From positions 1 to 39,701 of the IMG/VR virus record IMGVR_UViG_3300029286_000109: a stretch of 39,701 nucleotides of DNA, one strand, 5' to 3'. The stretch's first letter is position 1. Each line of letters starts with the position of its first letter. Shown piece after piece: positions 38,497 through 39,701 of this stretch. The position numbers and the translations under genes are program-made. Source of the DNA: a virus. The notes beneath the pieces are model-generated. The model searched no databases. It saw nothing but the letters and a program-made list of their open reading frames with translations, and was not told where the DNA came from.

Positions 38497-39651
38497 ATGC
38501 CAAGAACAAAACAGCCTATCCGCGCTGAGCGAGTATCGCCACGCGATCACCGCTTCCGCGTCTCTTTTCTGGGCTTTGATGGAACCTTCTTTTCCCCTTA
38601 CGAAGACCGTGACCGGGCGATTGCCTGGGCGGAAAGGAACCGGGAAGCCCTTCTATCTACTCGATCCAAGAGCCATAGTTTCCAGGAACTCTCGCAGGGC
38701 TTCTTTGGCCGTGGCGGCGCCTGGGATAAGGATCAGGAAAGCATGGGATGGACGAGAACCGACGCCACACTCTCTATCTATTCCGGATTCCTTAAAAACA
38801 ATTTCCTTCTACTGTTCGGGGATTATGACATCAGGCTCATCGATGCCCCGATGCTCAAGCTCGCCCTGGCTGGCTTTATGAAGATCAACGGCAAGCCTTA
38901 TGCCAGAGGGACGCGAAATAAAATGCGGTATGCCCTCGGCCTCATGTTCGATTATTGGCTATCGGTAGGGTTGCTTCATGGATCAAATCCTGTCGGCCTC
39001 GTCGGGAAGTATAACAAGGCCCCTGAGAAGCCTAGAAGCGCCCTGCCTCGCGATGTTCTCCTGAAGCTCTGTCCGAAGTCTCACCCAGCCGCGGTAAAGC
39101 TCTACGGATCGTCGATGTATGTCTGCTTCTTTTTCTGCATGAATGACACCGGGGCGCGTCCAGGTGAACTGCGGGCGCTGCGCTGGGGGCAGATCGACTT
39201 TGATAAAAGGTTCGTCGCCATAAGGACGGCGATCGAGGCGGGGAAAAGTGACAAGGTTAAGGGAACAAAGACGAACATCGTCCGCCCTGCATATTTTTCC
39301 GAGAGGACGATTCAGGAATTGCGGATCTGGCGGGAGGAAACACACCTCCCTGACGATATGGATTTTATCTTTGTCGCGCCGCACCGCAGAAAGCCGGTAT
39401 CGCAAGGCCCGACCGAAAACGCCTTCAAGCGCGCGCTGGTTCAGCTGGGCTATGAAGGCAAGGACTGGACGCCCTACTACATCCGGCACAGCTTCGGGAC
39501 GTACAAGATGGAGATACTAGAGCAGCCGGATATCGAGAAGCTCATGGGACACGCATCGAGCGTGACAACGAAGGGGTATCAGCATCCCGACGATGAGACG
39601 GTGAGGCTCTCGGGGGAAGGGATACAGAAGAAGCTTGACGATGCCCGGTAA
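38497..39651 (+). CDS. int: Tyrosine-recombinase integrase
   Basis: A 384-residue integrase. I start at MPRTKQPIRAERVS. An ATG 48 bp upstream is possible, but its extra residues show no domain. The N-terminal arm-binding part is followed by a SAM-like core-binding domain (about 80-175). Catalytic residues are R221 (TGARPGEL), a lysine in KGTKT, R330 and H331 (YYIRHSFGT), H352 (MGHAS) and nucleophile Y361 (TKGYQHP). The usual first H of HxxR is Y327, a known variant. The last 31 codons lie in the att repeat. No strong Shine-Dalgarno precedes it. Confidence 0.92.
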   Translation: MPRTKQPIRAERVSPRDHRFRVSFLGFDGTFFSPYEDRDRAIAWAERNREALLSTRSKSHSFQELSQGFFGRGGAWDKDQESMGWTRTDATLSIYSGFLKNNFLLLFGDYDIRLIDAPMLKLALAGFMKINGKPYARGTRNKMRYALGLMFDYWLSVGLLHGSNPVGLVGKYNKAPEKPRSALPRDVLLKLCPKSHPAAVKLYGSSMYVCFFFCMNDTGARPGELRALRWGQIDFDKRFVAIRTAIEAGKSDKVKGTKTNIVRPAYFSERTIQELRIWREETHLPDDMDFIFVAPHRRKPVSQGPTENAFKRALVQLGYEGKDWTPYYIRHSFGTYKMEILEQPDIEKLMGHASSVTTKGYQHPDDETVRLSGEGIQKKLDDAR

Positions 39652-39699
39652 TTACCCCAAAAGCCGGGTCGCGCCTTGCGCCCGAATAGACTTCTGACG
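39556..39699. repeat. attR: Right copy of terminal direct repeat (probable attR)
   Basis: Matches 1-144 at 142 of 144 positions. It starts inside the integrase, before the catalytic tyrosine, and extends 48 bp past the stop. The two mismatches sit near the distal end, consistent with a host-derived arm beyond the crossover. The short inverted pair CCCGG...CCGGG in the downstream part may be a weak integrase terminator. Confidence 0.7.
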
Positions 39700-39701
39700 A
39701 T

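Noticed and set aside
1-39701. CRISPR arrays and insertion sequences
   Set aside because: No regularly spaced repeats other than the origin iterons, and no transposase-like protein or terminal inverted repeats were seen.

Overview
This 39.7 kb window is a complete or nearly complete temperate siphophage, most likely an integrated prophage. It carries a tyrosine integrase at the right end, a 144-bp near-identical direct repeat at the two window ends (probable att sites), replication and recombination genes, an A118/SPP1-like head and long-tail module, lysis genes, and a diversity-generating retroelement (DGR). The host cannot be named from sequence alone. A lipoprotein with a classic lipobox, spanin-like small membrane proteins and a moderately GC-rich composition fit a diderm bacterium. 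The structural module resembles phages known mainly from Firmicutes. A spirochaete or another diderm with Firmicutes-like phages is a guess.

Layout. (1) 1-1240: left att repeat carrying a duplicated integrase 3' end, two minus-strand genes (a lipoprotein and a small basic protein) and a divergent promoter/operator region. (2) 1237-12985: a long, tightly overlapping early operon. It holds RHH and HTH regulators, a RusA resolvase, a KilAC-type antirepressor, DUF3102 and DUF4942 proteins, an excisionase-like HTH, a recombination set (Sak4-like ATPase, PD-(D/E)XK nuclease fused to DUF1351, DUF669 SSB, NinB-like protein), a replication initiator with internal iterons (candidate origin), a DnaC-like loader and small accessory genes. 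It ends at a terminator near 13008-13032. (3) 13072-32549: late genes. These are a ParB-domain protein and a TET-associated-type glycosyltransferase, terminase, portal, minor capsid, scaffold, major capsid, head fibre, connectors, tail tube, chaperones, tape measure and tail tip protein. (4) 32583-36205: the DGR, comprising a receptor-binding protein with a C-terminal variable repeat (VR), a template repeat (TR) and a reverse transcriptase. (5) 36186-38443: fibre-associated and lysis genes (M23 endolysin, holin, overlapping spanin-like pair) and a strong terminator. (6) 38497-39651: integrase and right att repeat.

The strongest observation is the DGR. VR (34757-34875) and TR (34921-35039) align without gaps over 119 bp, and all 26 differences fall on TR adenines (26 of 37). 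This is the signature of adenine-specific mutagenic retrohoming and implies that the tail receptor-binding protein is continually diversified.

A second, less expected pattern is a 16-bp palindromic motif at four intergenic sites. Two of them directly abut the -35 elements of near-identical promoters upstream of the late operon and of the capsid gene. One lies just downstream of a candidate leftward promoter in the divergent early region, and one lies near the left att. This suggests one regulator that activates late genes and represses an early or lysogenic promoter. No CI-type repressor is recognisable. Other points are a C-terminal domain shared by the major capsid and tail tube proteins, a poly-G11 tract upstream of the lipoprotein gene, and an integrase whose catalytic tyrosine lies inside the att repeat.
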